64,000 bases of DNA from Prosapia bicincta (taxonomy: Eukaryota; Arthropoda; Insecta; Hemiptera; Cercopidae), in assembly GCA_036971475.1 (NCBI GenBank), contig JBAIZL010000005.1, forward strand, positions 244,347,823 to 244,411,822, given 5' to 3'. The position numbers were made by a program, and so were the translations under genes. The notes under the pieces are model-generated. The model was given only the letters and a program-made list of their open reading frames with translations. It was not told the origin of the DNA and did not search any database. Shown here in pieces: positions 24,465 to 37,010 of the stretch (its first letter is position 1; the number at the start of each line of letters is the position of its first letter).

Positions 24465-27400
24465 TTACACTATAATGTACTTAAACAAGGATCTTACTAA
24501 GTATATATTCGAGTTAAATATCGAAAACTAATTATGTGTCTTCATTATCGAGCATCAATGGAGTCTTCAAAATTATCGTAATTATTAGTCAAAAGTTAAC
24601 TCGTATATATACCAATTAACATTCTTGTTTAAATACATTATAAGTAAATACAAGAAAACAGTGTTGCAAAGTAATATATATGTATACAGACACACATACA
24701 CACACACATATATACTCTCTCTCTCTCTCTCTCTCTCACTCCTCCTCCCTCTCTATCTTGATAATATCAATAATGATAAATTAAACGAATGCTTCCAGTA
24801 AGGGTTCGAAATAATCTTGTTTTGTAATATGTATTCAAAAGTAAATATTTAAATAGATATATAATTGCATATCTAGGTACATAATGGTACCGTCATTTCA
24901 GGTTAGATGATAGTAGCTTCATTAAAAGTTGCCAGTTTACTATGAAATACTCAGGCCAGACAATGTTCCTTACGAGGAGCATCAGATGGTCAGTATATAT
25001 ACTGATCCCTAACACTAAAATTCTCCTGTGTTACATGATGAAGAGATGGATCTATATCCTATAGCACTGAGGATTGGCCTATACGCTTATCTATGTTTAC
25101 AGTCCTCTCTATCCTTCATATTCGGTGCCAGTTACATAGGCTAGAGTACTTTTAAAACCACAAACATCTATAAAACCATTTCTCCTTGGGCCTAATGAAT
25201 TGCGAACATATAACGGTTCCAGACATTGATTTTATTTTCAAGGTCACGCTAAATCACCCTCCTTCAGGCAGCTACTGATTAGTGCGCCAGCAATCCAGGC
25301 CCTGTTGATCACTGTATTTATAGGCCCGCTTAATGATCACCTCAGAAAAGATCCATCCGTAACTGTCACCGACTCATCACAATTTGCATGCCGCGTGATA
25401 TTAATGCATGCGCATTGTAATCGGGCGTGGGCTCTAATGCTCTGTTTGTATTTGCAATTTCCTTGAAACCGAGGAAAGTAAGGTCGAAATGTAAAACAAA
25501 GGTCAAGATTATACGTCTTTGTTCAATATGTATCTCCTACACAAACATTATATAAAGTATCTACTGACATTGATTTTTCCACTTACAAAACGTTTTTCAA
25601 TTTATTATTTTTCTCTATATTTGTTAAACCATTTTCCTTAGGATTATTTTGGAAGATTATTAATTTTTTAAATTAATTAATGACAACACTCGATAAATCT
25701 AGCATATTTGGTATACTATTATTTTTTAATTAATTATCTTGTATTTCTCTATTTGTGAGTTTTTCTGTGTATTACAGTATCGAAAAATAAAGTTGTACCT
25801 TGGGTACATTGGTGTTTCTTTTCTGCTTAAAAAAGATAAAAATAACAGTAGAAATAAAATAAGAAATAAAAACCTTTTTTAAACATATGTTTTTTCAATG
25901 TGTTTTTGCAATGTTAGTTTTTATTAAAATATCATAAACAACTTATTTGGCATGCAATAAAAATATTAGCCTATGATAAGAATAAAATTGTCATTATATG
26001 GTTCACAAATATTTTCCATATACGTCATAATATTAACCACCTCAAAGTATTAATTAAAATTCATTTTACCATTTTTTGTTACTGTCTCGTATTTTTACTG
26101 TCTCGTCAGCTCAAAGCAACAGACATTTGCAACAGGAAATGTTAAATTGATCTAATCTAGTTGTGGCAAATATATATACATAATAATAATAATAAATAAT
26201 GTATCTTTATTTCCTTTTATCTAAGTACTTTTATGGAAAAGCAGTATCTACCTTATGGCCTTTAGAAAGGAGTTGATGTACTTAATGGCAAAACGCATGG
26301 TTAAGAATACATAACATTGTTTCGATTTGTTTTAAATTACAATGTTTGATCTTTAAACTCCAAGTTAACAATTATATTAATCTAGCGACTTAGCAATATA
26401 TGTCCTGTATAGGCTAGTAGCGTTTTCAAAACGTCAACAAAACTTAAATTTTGGTTTTTAACCATATAGTATATATACTTCTAAATATAAAGTTAATTCG
26501 CGTTGATCTTCTTGTGCGCTCCTTTGGCTAACCTCCTTCTCGCCAAGGAAGCCTTAATTTTTCTTTTTTTATCTATTTCCTTCTAGTTTCTTAAATTATA
26601 GTTTCTTCAAACGGCTGTATCTTTATTATTTGAAATCTTGCAATATTCCTGTTCAACAGGACTTCCCCAGAGCATTCACTTACAAGGACGGTGTTTGTGT
26701 GTCATTGATTGAATTGAAAGCAACACATTCTATAAGCATTCTCTCTTGTTCCTCTACATCCCCACAGTATTTTAAAGTAGTCTTTTTAAAATTGAAACTT
26801 CTCACACCATGCTAAATAATTAAACAATTAGCTGATAAACAAATTGTGTTCCGAAAATTTCATTTACATAATAATTCACAATAACCAATCCTCCTACCGG
26901 TCTTGATACAAGTCCTACAAGGGTTTAACAAAAACACCGGCCTCACACATGACTCAGTACTTGCAAATCACATGTCTAAGCGAGTAATCTGTCTTCATAC
27001 ACGAACAATATGATTACAGTTTCCCTTGAGTAAATTATAATTAGGTTCATTTGCAATATGTTAAGTATTAATCTGTGATTTAGGAGGCTGCGCTCTGTCA
27101 ACGTTTGGACGGCCTTGCCCTTGAACATACCAAGGTCTAACACCATTCATTATTCAAAGCAACCATATTAATTTATGGTTTATTTATTCAAGACATTGTG
27201 ATGGGATGAATCGGATGTTAACTTCTGATTTCATAAAGCTACAAAGATATACTTTTGTAAATACTCCATTTGTAGTAATCAAATTCGGTCTCGGGGTTTT
27301 TGTTAAAAGTCCATGCTTTCTAATTCAATACTTAAACATTTATTTATGCAATAATTGTTTTATTCCATATCTCCATATAGATTGGTTCTTTATTACTGTT

Positions 27401-30400
27401 GATGGTTAAAATTCCTTCCTTATTTTTCCCTTTTATAGTGACCTTCCAGTTGCGACGAAGGACTGACTGATGCTTTATTTCATTTAATTATGTTATTCCG
27501 TACAAATTATTATTTTTGTTAATAGTTGTTGAATCCTGTATATAAACTTAAGAGTGCGAAGTGAAAGTTTTATCGGCGACGAGTTTCTACTATTACACTA
27601 AATCTACGGGTTATTGGTTGAATCTGGCAATGGGTTAATTATATATAAACCAATTTACATAGGGGAGTGGGAAGTAGTTAATGGTTTTCGAAAGAAAAGT
27701 GTAATAAATCTGAACGTCCTGTACTGGTGCTGATTTCTTCCATCGTTTGGGTAGAATAGAAAAGGCCTGTGAATACATTGAGGTTCCCTCTGCCATGTAG
27801 TCGGAAGATTCATACCACTACCTTAATTAAGATAGAGGAGATCATTAAATCACTTGTACAGGATCACATATTTTAAGTAGACCTGGTTTTAGGTACCATT
27901 AATTGGAGTTTACTTGTTTCATTTCCTTGCAAGAAAAGTATAAGAGAGGGTGGACAAAATGAGGACGAAGTAAAGGATATAATGATCTTGGTATCTGTAT
28001 GGACAGAGCCAGCAATCTTTGTAAAATTAAAATAATGAGAGTAAGAAACTTTATACAAAATATAATACTTGCTTTAAGGATATAGTGATTGGGATATATA
28101 TGAAACAAAAAACCAAATCTCCAAAACAACGTTTCATCATCACTGTCAGTATAATAAACCTAACGAAAATTGCATATAAGGAAGACAACCTGAAGACTTT
28201 CGAAGGTAAGGGCTCAAGGAGAACGCATGCTTTAATGAACGTTGCAATATTGCCACTATCCATAATATACCACATAATGTAGTTTTAGGTAGTCTATTGA
28301 AAAAAAATACAATGGTGTTGTGTGCTTAATTGAATAAATACGTTCACTAAATAAAAAGAATGTTTTTAGACCTAAGTTTTAAGGACATACACAATTACAG
28401 GATTGTTATAACTTATCCTTAGATCTTTTAAATCTCTTCTAAACTATGATTATCTTCGACTTTCTTCTTCAGGAATCGTACCCAAATCTTCTTCCGAAAA
28501 TCAGATATAAAATTGTTTTCCCATATATTTTAGTTTTACTCTAGAGATTGCATCTGTTATTGTAGTTAAGAGTTAGTTAAATATTTAAAAATATGCCTCT
28601 AAATATCCCCGCTTGATGAAATTATTGTAAAACACAAGTGCTAACTCACACAGCCTGCAAAATTACAATTTAAACAATGCTTGGTAATGCAAGAAATCCT
28701 AAGCTGGGAACTATTCAGAAATGGAAAACTACATCTTGGCTATATTTTTAACTAAAATTGGAAGAAGCGTACAAACTCTAACGGTTAAATTAAACACCCA
28801 GTGAAATCCTTACTCAGTTCTAGATATTATATTAGATATATTTATTGTAAGCATTTGGACATCCTTTAATAAAAAACCTGTTTTACCTAGATTGGGTCTG
28901 ACGAAAAAAAAATCTTGAGTTAGTACATGGTATCACAGGAAGAGGAATAGGTGACAACGAATAAGTAGCATCGTCTTATTACACATGTAAACTTCTAAAG
29001 CCTTGTATAAATAAATATTCGTTCCATTCGTAAGTAGAGGTAGTAAGAGACTTGGCTAGCCGATGCGCAGTAGCCTACTAGCGATTTAAAGTGGATGGGG
29101 ATCCACAAACTCGGCGTTTGACAATCTACGTATCGGTCCGCTACAACCACTGTCTCTTGTTATCCACTGTGCCTAGATACAAGAGAGGTGTAGGCAACTG
29201 CTGAATGGTATTCCACCTCCACTATTCATTTTTACCTCAAGTCTCTGGCTATGTCTCGTGAGTCAGTTATTAAAGAAGGAAAATAACATTAGTTATGTTT
29301 ACATTCTCTGAGATTATTGTTTAAATAAAAGTGGTTGACTTGCGAGTCAGGTACAACTATTTATTTACACAGGCAATGTTTCAATAACGGCTACGCTATC
29401 GTCATCAAGCCTTAATCCTCCTGCACTTTATTAAAAAATAGCGCCGTAACATAACCTTAATATATTTATGAAAATAGCGGTTATACGCTTTCATAAACTC
29501 ACAACTAATGTATTAACGCTGTTATTTGTATTCACAACTAATGAGTTATGAGGTCCTGAGATATGTTACTGCTCAGGATGAACATTCAAACTTTTTTCAG
29601 ATTATTTCTAGTACACGTGAACAAAGGAGTTGTAAGTTAATGAAAACGTATATGCTCTGTTCTTATAAATATACTAAGATTAGGGCATTGCGCAGTTTCT
29701 TTGAACAGAATCCAGGAAGAATAATGTATGAAGAAGATAATATAACTGTATTGAGACATTGTTGTATAAATAAATAGTTATACTTGAATCACAAATCAAC
29801 TGCATTTATTTAAACCACAAATTTACACTTTTCATAATGATCTTCTAATGTTATTTCTCTCTCGAAATCTAGGAAATTAGAAGCTAAAAATTATGTCTCA
29901 AGAATCTGAAGAGGAAGAATATTACTTCCTTTGTACAACTCCACAAGATGACTTCTAGAGATACTGGTAAATTCAAAGAACCATTCAATCAGTGTGTTAA
30001 AAATGATGCTCTTATTTCCATTGCATTTTTTGCTAATCATTGATGAAAATAAATATTTCTTTGCTTACTTGGTTTTGCTTATATTAGCTTCGATAATACG
30101 GAAGTTTCTTCTGTCACGCCAATGGTTCGCTTAAAAACTTCGATGTTCGCATAAAATAGACTTTTATACACACTTCATATAACACATAACTTTCTTACAC
30201 CTCCTAACCTTAGTGAAATCGATATTTTGCTCACGGCCAGGAATATTATGATGCTTTAGTGAATAATAAAGTAAAATTAAATAACAAGTTACAAAGTTCT
30301 CTTAATGAAAACAATAAACCTAAACGACACCTGCATCCTAGAACCCAGTGATCACGCTTCGAACAAGGCAATTAATTGCCCGCTTTAATTGTGTCTTGTC

Positions 30401-32278
30401 GTTTGATAAGGCTAGCGATCACCTGCATCACGACTTGAGGATTAACCCGTCTCCGTCACGATCCTCTGATTTGTCACCCACCATCGCCGTAGCGCCCGAG
30501 GCGAGAACCCCTCACTACACTGTATTTATACCGGATCACCAATACATTTGACACAGGTTAAATAATCAGCTGTTTTTGAGCGACGGAAATTACAATCCTG
30601 TTGCATAAATTAACACGCCTTCGCTTTGAAAAATTTCACCGCGCTGTGTTTTCACCCGTAGCCGCCAATTTGGCAAACGTACAGCCGATCATTTTGATAC
30701 TGATTTTTTTTTTTTTAAATTGATAAGTATTAGACCAAATGGGAAGGTCGGTTTTATTTTACAAATTAAAATAATTCGAAACAATATCGATTATTAATAC
30801 TGTTACAGGGCTGTGATATTAGGCTAAAATGTGTAATAAATTTACCGATGAAGTAGTTGATAGTAGTTAATGTCCTGGAACTGCCTCGAGGAACGATACG
30901 CCTGGGTCTGTCAGAAGTATTGTTTACTGCGGTTGTTTTACAATAACTTAAATGGGACTTTTCTGGAAAGGCATATTTTAAAACACGTGAAACGTTTTAA
31001 GGGAAGGAACGTTCAAATTAACCAAAATTGTAACATATTAAAATACTTTAAATGAAAAACAAATAACACATTTTCTAGACACGGTAACACCAAATATTTT
31101 CTCATATTTTACTGTCTTATATAGTAGTAATAAATATCCTCATTTCTCACATTAAAAATAATTCTGTGAATCTGTGGTTGGCATTGTGCCATACGAGAAA
31201 ATTATAAATTATAAATCATTACTCTATTTCTATCACTTAATGTTTTTGTTTATTGCTTTTTATTAACATTTTTGTGTATTCTATTATTTTATTACTTTCA
31301 ACACATTACTAGCCCTAACCACACTTCTAACTTAATAAGATCTAAACTATTTTCTCATTTTTACCACATTAGTAGCATTAACCACACTCCTAACTTAATA
31401 AGTTCTAAATTTGCTTAGTCTATATTGGCTTCATTGATAAAACAAGTTCCAAGATATTTATAGTGCTCCACTGGATCCAAACACTCATTATGTTCCAGTT
31501 TTGCTAGTAAGGTTTGTGTGTGTTTTGGGGGTTTATTTTAAGAGCTATATATTATAATTGGTAACCATTTTATATTACTAGAAAGAAATTCAACTTAGCG
31601 TCCAATAATCCCACATATTGTACAAATAATGAGAAAAAATTTTGTTCAAATGTTTTCACAAATTAAAGTGAGGCTTTAGAGAGAGGGCGTGGCAATTTTA
31701 CAAAATTCGCTACAAAAAAGGATCAAATAGGATTTGTTTAGTATTAATGAGTCATATTACAAATACTAAAGTCATCTACTTTCACTTTAGGATGCAATCG
31801 TTTACCTTAGACGTTGAATGTGTAAAAAAACACGTCGCATAAATGTCCACTAGATAAAAGATGTAGTAGCCACTGAAAAGAATTTTAATTTTCACTCCAT
31901 TTGTCATAATATTATTTCTTCCTTAGATTGTTCCATTGGTGTTTCGTATACTGAGAAACGTGAGGGAGATTAATATAGTGATCACGAAGTAAAATGAAAA
32001 TATTTTAACTAAATTAACAGGTAAATAAAACATTTATATTTGAAGTTGAAATGAGTATAATAAGGCTTTTTAAGATTAAGGTACGATCGGTTTACCTTAA
32101 ACAATATCAACACGACAAAATTGACTGTTGAAAACATACCTTTGCAACTCAATAGAACTTTAAGGAGCAGGAGGGTATTCCTTTGAATAAACACACAAGA
32201 GTTCACTAGAGAACTATCTTTATTTTTACACTTTGGCGAGACTAGCTAGGGGTAGACACAGACACTTTATTATTTCTA
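24462..32278. other. long AT-rich stretch without recognisable genes
   Basis: No coding region or RNA gene recognised. Compound (CA)n/(CT)n at about 24689-24737. GC-richer, higher-complexity islands at about 25245-25480 (CAGCTACTGATTAG, ATTTGCATG, TAATGCATGCGCATTGTAAT) and 30340-30670 (GGCAATTAATTGCC palindrome) are candidates for regulatory DNA only. On the minus strand near 29410-29370, TTGATGA ... TTGAAACATTG resembles a degenerate ribozyme-like core. 31303-31430 holds a 63-bp-offset imperfect duplication (CTAACCACAC, CTAACTTAATAAG). Confidence 0.4.
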
Positions 32279-32480
32279 ATACACATAGTTACGTTTACGC
32301 TCCTAGTTCTACTCTGACTGAAGCACTTTCTGGGGTACGATTAGACCGCCTCTGACAGTTAGCTAGCTTCTTATTTCTCTCACATGTTTTTTAAACCTTT
32401 TTTCACAGCGCGCTGCAAAACATTATTTCGTACTATATATTTACAAACATGTTCAACCTTTTATTCAGATTTACAATTAT
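32279..32480. repeat. dispersed repeat, copy 1
   Basis: Shares an ordered series of words with 34382-34578: ACGTTTAC, CCTAGTT-TACTC, CTGAAG, a divergent middle, then TATTTACAAACATGTT followed by CTTTTTATT-like sequence. The two copies have the same orientation. Family unknown. Confidence 0.5.
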
Positions 32481-34381
32481 TTATTTTCAGGATCCACAAC
32501 TGACATTTTTACTTAAAGTGTAGTTTCCAAAGAGCTTTTACCAACAATTATATTTGCTTATTAATATTTCAGTGCGAATATTGCAATAAATAAAGACTCT
32601 GTCTCCTTGACACTCGCATCTAAATAACAAAATCAAATATGTCCAGGGTACAGCCTTCAGTTAAAAGATGTAGTTATATTTTCATCAAGTAAGTTCTTTT
32701 TCATAATAATGATGTTTAATTAAAGGCATTAAACTGTATGAATTGAGTTGTTAATAACGAACTTATTTCTGTGTTGCAGAAGAATCATAGCTAATTAAAT
32801 TTGTGCACGTGCGTATCGCAACCGTCTCTAGTCATGTTTATTGAGTCATTCAATAAAATCATAATTATGTAAATTAATATGTAATGGAAATGTCTTTATT
32901 TAACATTTAGTCGTAAAATCCAAGCGATCCGGTCGTCGCGTCGCCCACGCCAGCCGCTGCGTGGGCAGGACTAATTAAAAGCAACAGCTTCCTCGGAGCG
33001 CATGACGCCCGACAGATAACGCCGATAATTCGACATGCAAGCCCAAGTCCGTCGGTACATAGTGTGCTTACCGATCCAGAAGAAAACAGATTTTACCGGT
33101 GAAATAACGTAATTGGTAATATATAAATTAAATTATTTTAATTAGGATATTATTGCATTTGGTTTAATAATATCTACTACGAACATCCAATTAATGTATT
33201 TACAACTAATCAGGCATCTGATAAATATTACAAGACCTCAAATAAATGACTGCAGAATTTAATTTAAATTTCCACCTACGTTTCCCCCACTTACAGATCC
33301 ATAAGGACATATTCAAGACTTCTATTACAGTGATAAAAAATACATCATAAGTAATTATTTAAAGAACTAAGTGAAAGCTATTTACTCTATACACTGACGC
33401 GTTTTGGAATTTGAATTTCATTACCGAAGCCTAACCTGCTACTCAGGATAGTGTTCAGGAACAGCAGGTTAGGATTCCTGAACAAAACCACAATTTTGAA
33501 ATGGGTTAATAGTTATTCTTAGTTCTTTTAGTAATTACTTACGATTTCGTCAGTTAAATCAAGATGATTATAAAAACTAACTTTAAAAATAAGTATTCGA
33601 TATATAGTAAATAATCTAAAACAATAAATTTGATCAATTCTTATTTCTTTTTTTTAGCAGAAATAGGCTTAAATATTTTAGACTGGTCATGAGGAAAGAA
33701 TGTAAATCGATGTAAAGAAAAATCGATGAAAATATTAATTAAATTAACTAGCTAATAGTTGTTGTCATGTGCTATGCATCCGGTCTGTATTATTTATTTA
33801 ATTCATATTATTATTTTAATACAAATTTTGTTAACTATATATTTAGAGAACTAAAATCTATTGACTTCTTGAACCCCTTTAATAAAGTTAAAGATTATTC
33901 CGTGTTTTACTTATAAATACAATTTTACTGCAAGAAACAATTTTTTCACGAAGACTAAAAACCTGGTGCCTAAAATTAGCTTTTAATATGAAGTGTTTTA
34001 ACAAATTTGGTTTCTTTAGAATGCAAAACGAAAAATACCTTCTCAATTGTTTTTATGCTTCTTAACATCTCGTAATTTTCGTCTTTACTTGACGCCCCAA
34101 GTTTTTTTTGGGGGGGTTTAATGAGTTTAATGAAATTTATTAAGTCACCCATAATTATATCGTACCAATATATTTGTTTCTATTCTACATGAATCGCTCG
34201 ACAATTTTATATACGTAAAAATTACAGCTTTTCTAAAACAATTTTGACTGATGTTTTTAGTATTTATATATTGATAGTCTCCTGAATCTGCAAAACTTAA
34301 ACATGCCAAAGTGGAAAATCCTTATTTTTACCGTTATAAAACGAGTTTAGGGCTGAGTCGGACCCTTGTAAACTGTTACTA
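32481..34381. other. AT-rich spacer with a GC-rich island
   Basis: Between the two dispersed repeat copies. 32910-33075 is strikingly GC-rich for this window (GGTCGTCGCGTCGCCCACGC, CCGCTGCGTGGGC) and has TAATTA at 32792 and 32972 nearby. No reading frame or RNA gene is identifiable. An 11-bp inverted repeat CCTAACCTGCT/AGCAGGTTAGG lies at about 33429-33470. Confidence 0.4.
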
Positions 34382-34578
34382 ATTACACATGCGTACGTTT
34401 ACTTTCCTAGTTTTACTCTTGCTGAAGACATTTTTGGATTTCGAAGGGCCACATGTTAGTCTCCACTTCTAACAGCAAGATTCTTTTGTCTTACCTTCCC
34501 CATTCTTCTTAACAAGGTACAAAGGATTTGTTAAATATTTACAAACATGTTTTACTTTTTATTTTAATTATAAAAACT
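34382..34578. repeat. dispersed repeat, copy 2
   Basis: Partner of 32279-32480, with the same word order and similar total length. Its middle differs, including CTGAAGACATTTTTGG and TTTCGAAGGGCC. Confidence 0.5.
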
Positions 34579-36260
34579 AATTTCAATGTCCGCTTATGAT
34601 ATGTAATGTTTAGGAAATATAAATCTAAATACAAACAGTAGACTAATCTAAGTATATGGTCACGAAAAATCGTTAAATTTATTACAAAAAACAAGCTTTA
34701 AGATGGAAAGATGTATTGACGTAACGTCCTGACCTTGAGTAATGGAAACTGCTGCGAGTTAAATCATTATCGCCCCAATTAGCCGTAGATTTTTACATTT
34801 TTAAACGTTCACATTTTGACGATGTCTAAAATTTTACCCTGGTTTTTATTAGATAAGTTTCTGAATTTTGTTAAAACCTTTGACGTCATAAAAATCTATT
34901 AGAAACATTTCATATACTTTATTATTGGCTTGATAAAATCAAACACGCATTTTTGATATTTAGAACTGTAAACAAACATTCTCTTGTCTTATTACCAGAT
35001 TTGACGGTAACACTTATAATGTATGTGTTAGCGGTAAACAATTCTAGTCGGCCTGTAATCGTTATAATGCGGCGTGAAGACGGTACGGCGGTGTTTTCGA
35101 ATCGGTTACGGTGATCGGGTCGCCACAATGTCACAGCTAATGCAATACGTTGATGCGGCGAGAACAAAAGGCAGGAGATGCGATGGTATCAGCTGATGTC
35201 ATTAAACTCGACTTGCGGACTTTCCATTCGTCAACTTGGCGGCTGTGGTGGGTGTTGCGATATAACGGAACGTTCGGAAGTGGGAACCAATTAGAAGACG
35301 TCGAATTAGAGGTGTAAGAAAAAAGTTAAATTATTTTCAAACCTATTGTCAAGTTAAAACAACCATACAAAAAACAATAATACGTACATTTTCCAAGAAC
35401 ACAAATATTTTTATTAACATTTACATTCGTAGAGACAATCAACTCAAGCAATTTATTATTTAACAATCTTAAGGTGACGTTTCTAAATCTATTAAAAACT
35501 TAAATTTGTAAATAATTTTAAAAAATTTTATTTTTATTATGGAGTAATTATTTATCACCAATACTAATGCAGCAATTAAAGAAAATATTCTAAAGAATTA
35601 TAAACCAAATTTTATAACGTCTGTGCAAAAAATTAAAGAAATCTTGCAATAATATATTTTACCTGGAGAAGTTCGTTATAAAAACATAATTTTAATTATA
35701 TTTCACGTAGATTCAAATATGTTTTTAGACTCCTATTACACTTACTGTAATGGGTAGAAGTCGTTGGTAAAGATTTGTTGAAGTGTTAATTGTTAAGAAA
35801 GACAGGCACAAAAGTAACAAAGATAATAATAAAATAATAATAGAAAATTATCTGACGTATTTAAATGCTGTTTTAAAATCATAACTAACGGAAGAGTATT
35901 AGGTGAATTAGTAATAGGTTTGTCGTGTAGATATATGTGACACTGAAACCGTTAAACTGAAGAATATTGTCTGGATGTGATTGTGAAAAATGAAAATTGC
36001 TGATAAAAAAATAAGTCGTAAGATAAATAACATAAAGATGCGTGCATAATTTCTTGATACAAAAACAGAGGAAGAACTGAGGTTGTGAAATTTGGGTTGG
36101 AATAGAAACCTAGACGCATTGTTAATAGAATAATACAAGCACTTAATAAAGCACAAAGAGAAGAGTAAAATATGAATCATGTAATAAGAAAATTACCTTA
36201 AAGTAATGAGAATTTTGGTTCCTCCGAATTAGAGATTTCTTCAGTACTCACGCCAGTTAA
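34579..36260. other. AT-rich stretch upstream of the PLE fragment
   Basis: No reverse transcriptase motif could be found here, so the PLE at 36261 is either 5'-truncated or its RT region has decayed beyond recognition. 35000-35290 is GC-richer without a recognisable product. Confidence 0.45.
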
Positions 36261-36719
36261 TTTCCATACTCATATACCAAAACCAAAGGGCTGGAGGGAA
36301 TTTTTAAGAATGTTAAATTGAGAGTTGCGTATAAAAATCATAATAACCTTAAAAATTTATTAGGTAATGCAAAAGATAAAGTAGAAACACTTGATAAATC
36401 AGGGATTTACCAAGTTAATTGTAAGGATTGTGATAAAATGTATATTGGGCAGACAAGACGAAAAGTAATAACTAGATTTAAGGAACATATTAGGGATATT
36501 AAATACCAAAGATCTGATAAGTCTAGTATTGCTGCCCATATTTTAGAGACCAATCACAATCTAGATGTTAATAATGTCAAGTTAATTAAGAATGTTAGAA
36601 CTAATAAGTTATTAAATAGTTTTGAAAGTTTAAAAATTAGTAAACATAAACCTGAGAATTTATTAAATTCTGATAGAGGTCCTATTCCTAATTCAATTTT
36701 ATATTCATTTGTTACATAG
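36261..36719 (+). CDS. PLE C-terminal GIY-YIG endonuclease domain (partial ORF)
   Basis: An open frame from just after a stop at 36258 to the TAG ending at 36719 (152 codons, no own start). Near the amino end a Lys/Gly-rich linker leads into the domain. Counting residues from 36318: GIY at 29-31, C-x2-C (CKDC) at 35-38, YIG at 42-44, arginines at 47-48 and 53, EH at 56-57, H-x5-H (HILETNH) at 74-80, and a probable catalytic glutamate at 103 in SFESLKI. The CKDC and HILETNH pairs form the CCHH arrangement characteristic of PLE endonucleases, which nick DNA to prime reverse transcription. No stop or frameshift interrupts the domain, suggesting a fairly young copy. Codon use is very AT-rich. The upstream RT is not found. 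Confidence 0.85.
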   Translation, partial: FPYSYTKTKGLEGIFKNVKLRVAYKNHNNLKNLLGNAKDKVETLDKSGIYQVNCKDCDKMYIGQTRRKVITRFKEHIRDIKYQRSDKSSIAAHILETNHNLDVNNVKLIKNVRTNKLLNSFESLKISKHKPENLLNSDRGPIPNSILYSFVT

Positions 36720-36916
36720 GATTATGATTTTTATATTAAATTTTGTGTTGGTTATAATTTCAAAAAAACAATTTTAATTATGTTTTTATTGTATTTTTAA
36801 TTTATATTTTAGTAAGTTGACGTTAGATATCTTGCTTTCACTCGATGGGCGTGGCTACGCCTTGTTTAACAAGTGGGGCCGCGGCGGTCGGAGTGGGAGT
36901 GACTAGTTCTGTAGAT

Positions 36917-36950
36917 TATAAATAAGGTATTTTTCTAGCGTTAATCAGTC
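36917..36950 (+). promoter_or_regulatory. candidate core promoter (TATA box and initiator) in PLE trailer
   Basis: TATAAATA at 36917-36924 and TCAGTC at 36945-36950 put the presumptive +1 A (36947) 30 bp from the first T of the TATA box. That is the standard spacing for arthropod RNA polymerase II promoters with a TCAGTY initiator. It lies in a local GC-rich patch (36870-36900, GGGGCCGCGGCGG) and 20 bp before the hammerhead-like core. The role is inferred from spacing and position only. Confidence 0.45.
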
Positions 36951-36962
36951 TTTGTATGTTAT

Positions 36963-37005
36963 CCCTCTGAGGATGGTTACTTTGTAACTGAAATGTACAT
37001 TAGGG
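36963..37005 (+). ncRNA. hammerhead-ribozyme-like motif of the PLE
   Basis: CTGAGGA at 36967-36973 and an unpaired T at 36974. Helix II: G75-T89 wobble, then GTTAC 36976-36980 with GTAAC 36984-36988, loop TTT. GAAA at 36990-36993. Helix III is the loopless palindrome ATGTACAT 36993-37000. U37001 would precede the cleavage site. Helix I is CCCT 36963-36966 with AGGG 37002-37005, four Watson-Crick pairs. Location after the GIY-YIG frame matches reports of hammerheads in PLE terminal repeats. The extra T before helix II is the same deviation as in the 7-8 kb copies. Confidence 0.6.
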
Positions 37006-37010
37006 TAAAT

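Larger units (their letters stand above)
36261..37010 (+). mobile_element. Penelope-like element, 3' part (GIY-YIG domain to ribozyme-like motif)
   Basis: A 459-bp open frame encodes the C-terminal GIY-YIG endonuclease of a PLE. About 245 bp of trailing sequence follows, with a TATA-like box, an initiator-like TCAGTC and a hammerhead-like motif. PLE terminal repeats (pLTRs) in animals are known to contain promoters and hammerhead motifs, so this order fits. The element's reverse transcriptase and upstream pLTR are not visible. The exact 3' boundary is uncertain; I stop just after the motif. Confidence 0.8.
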
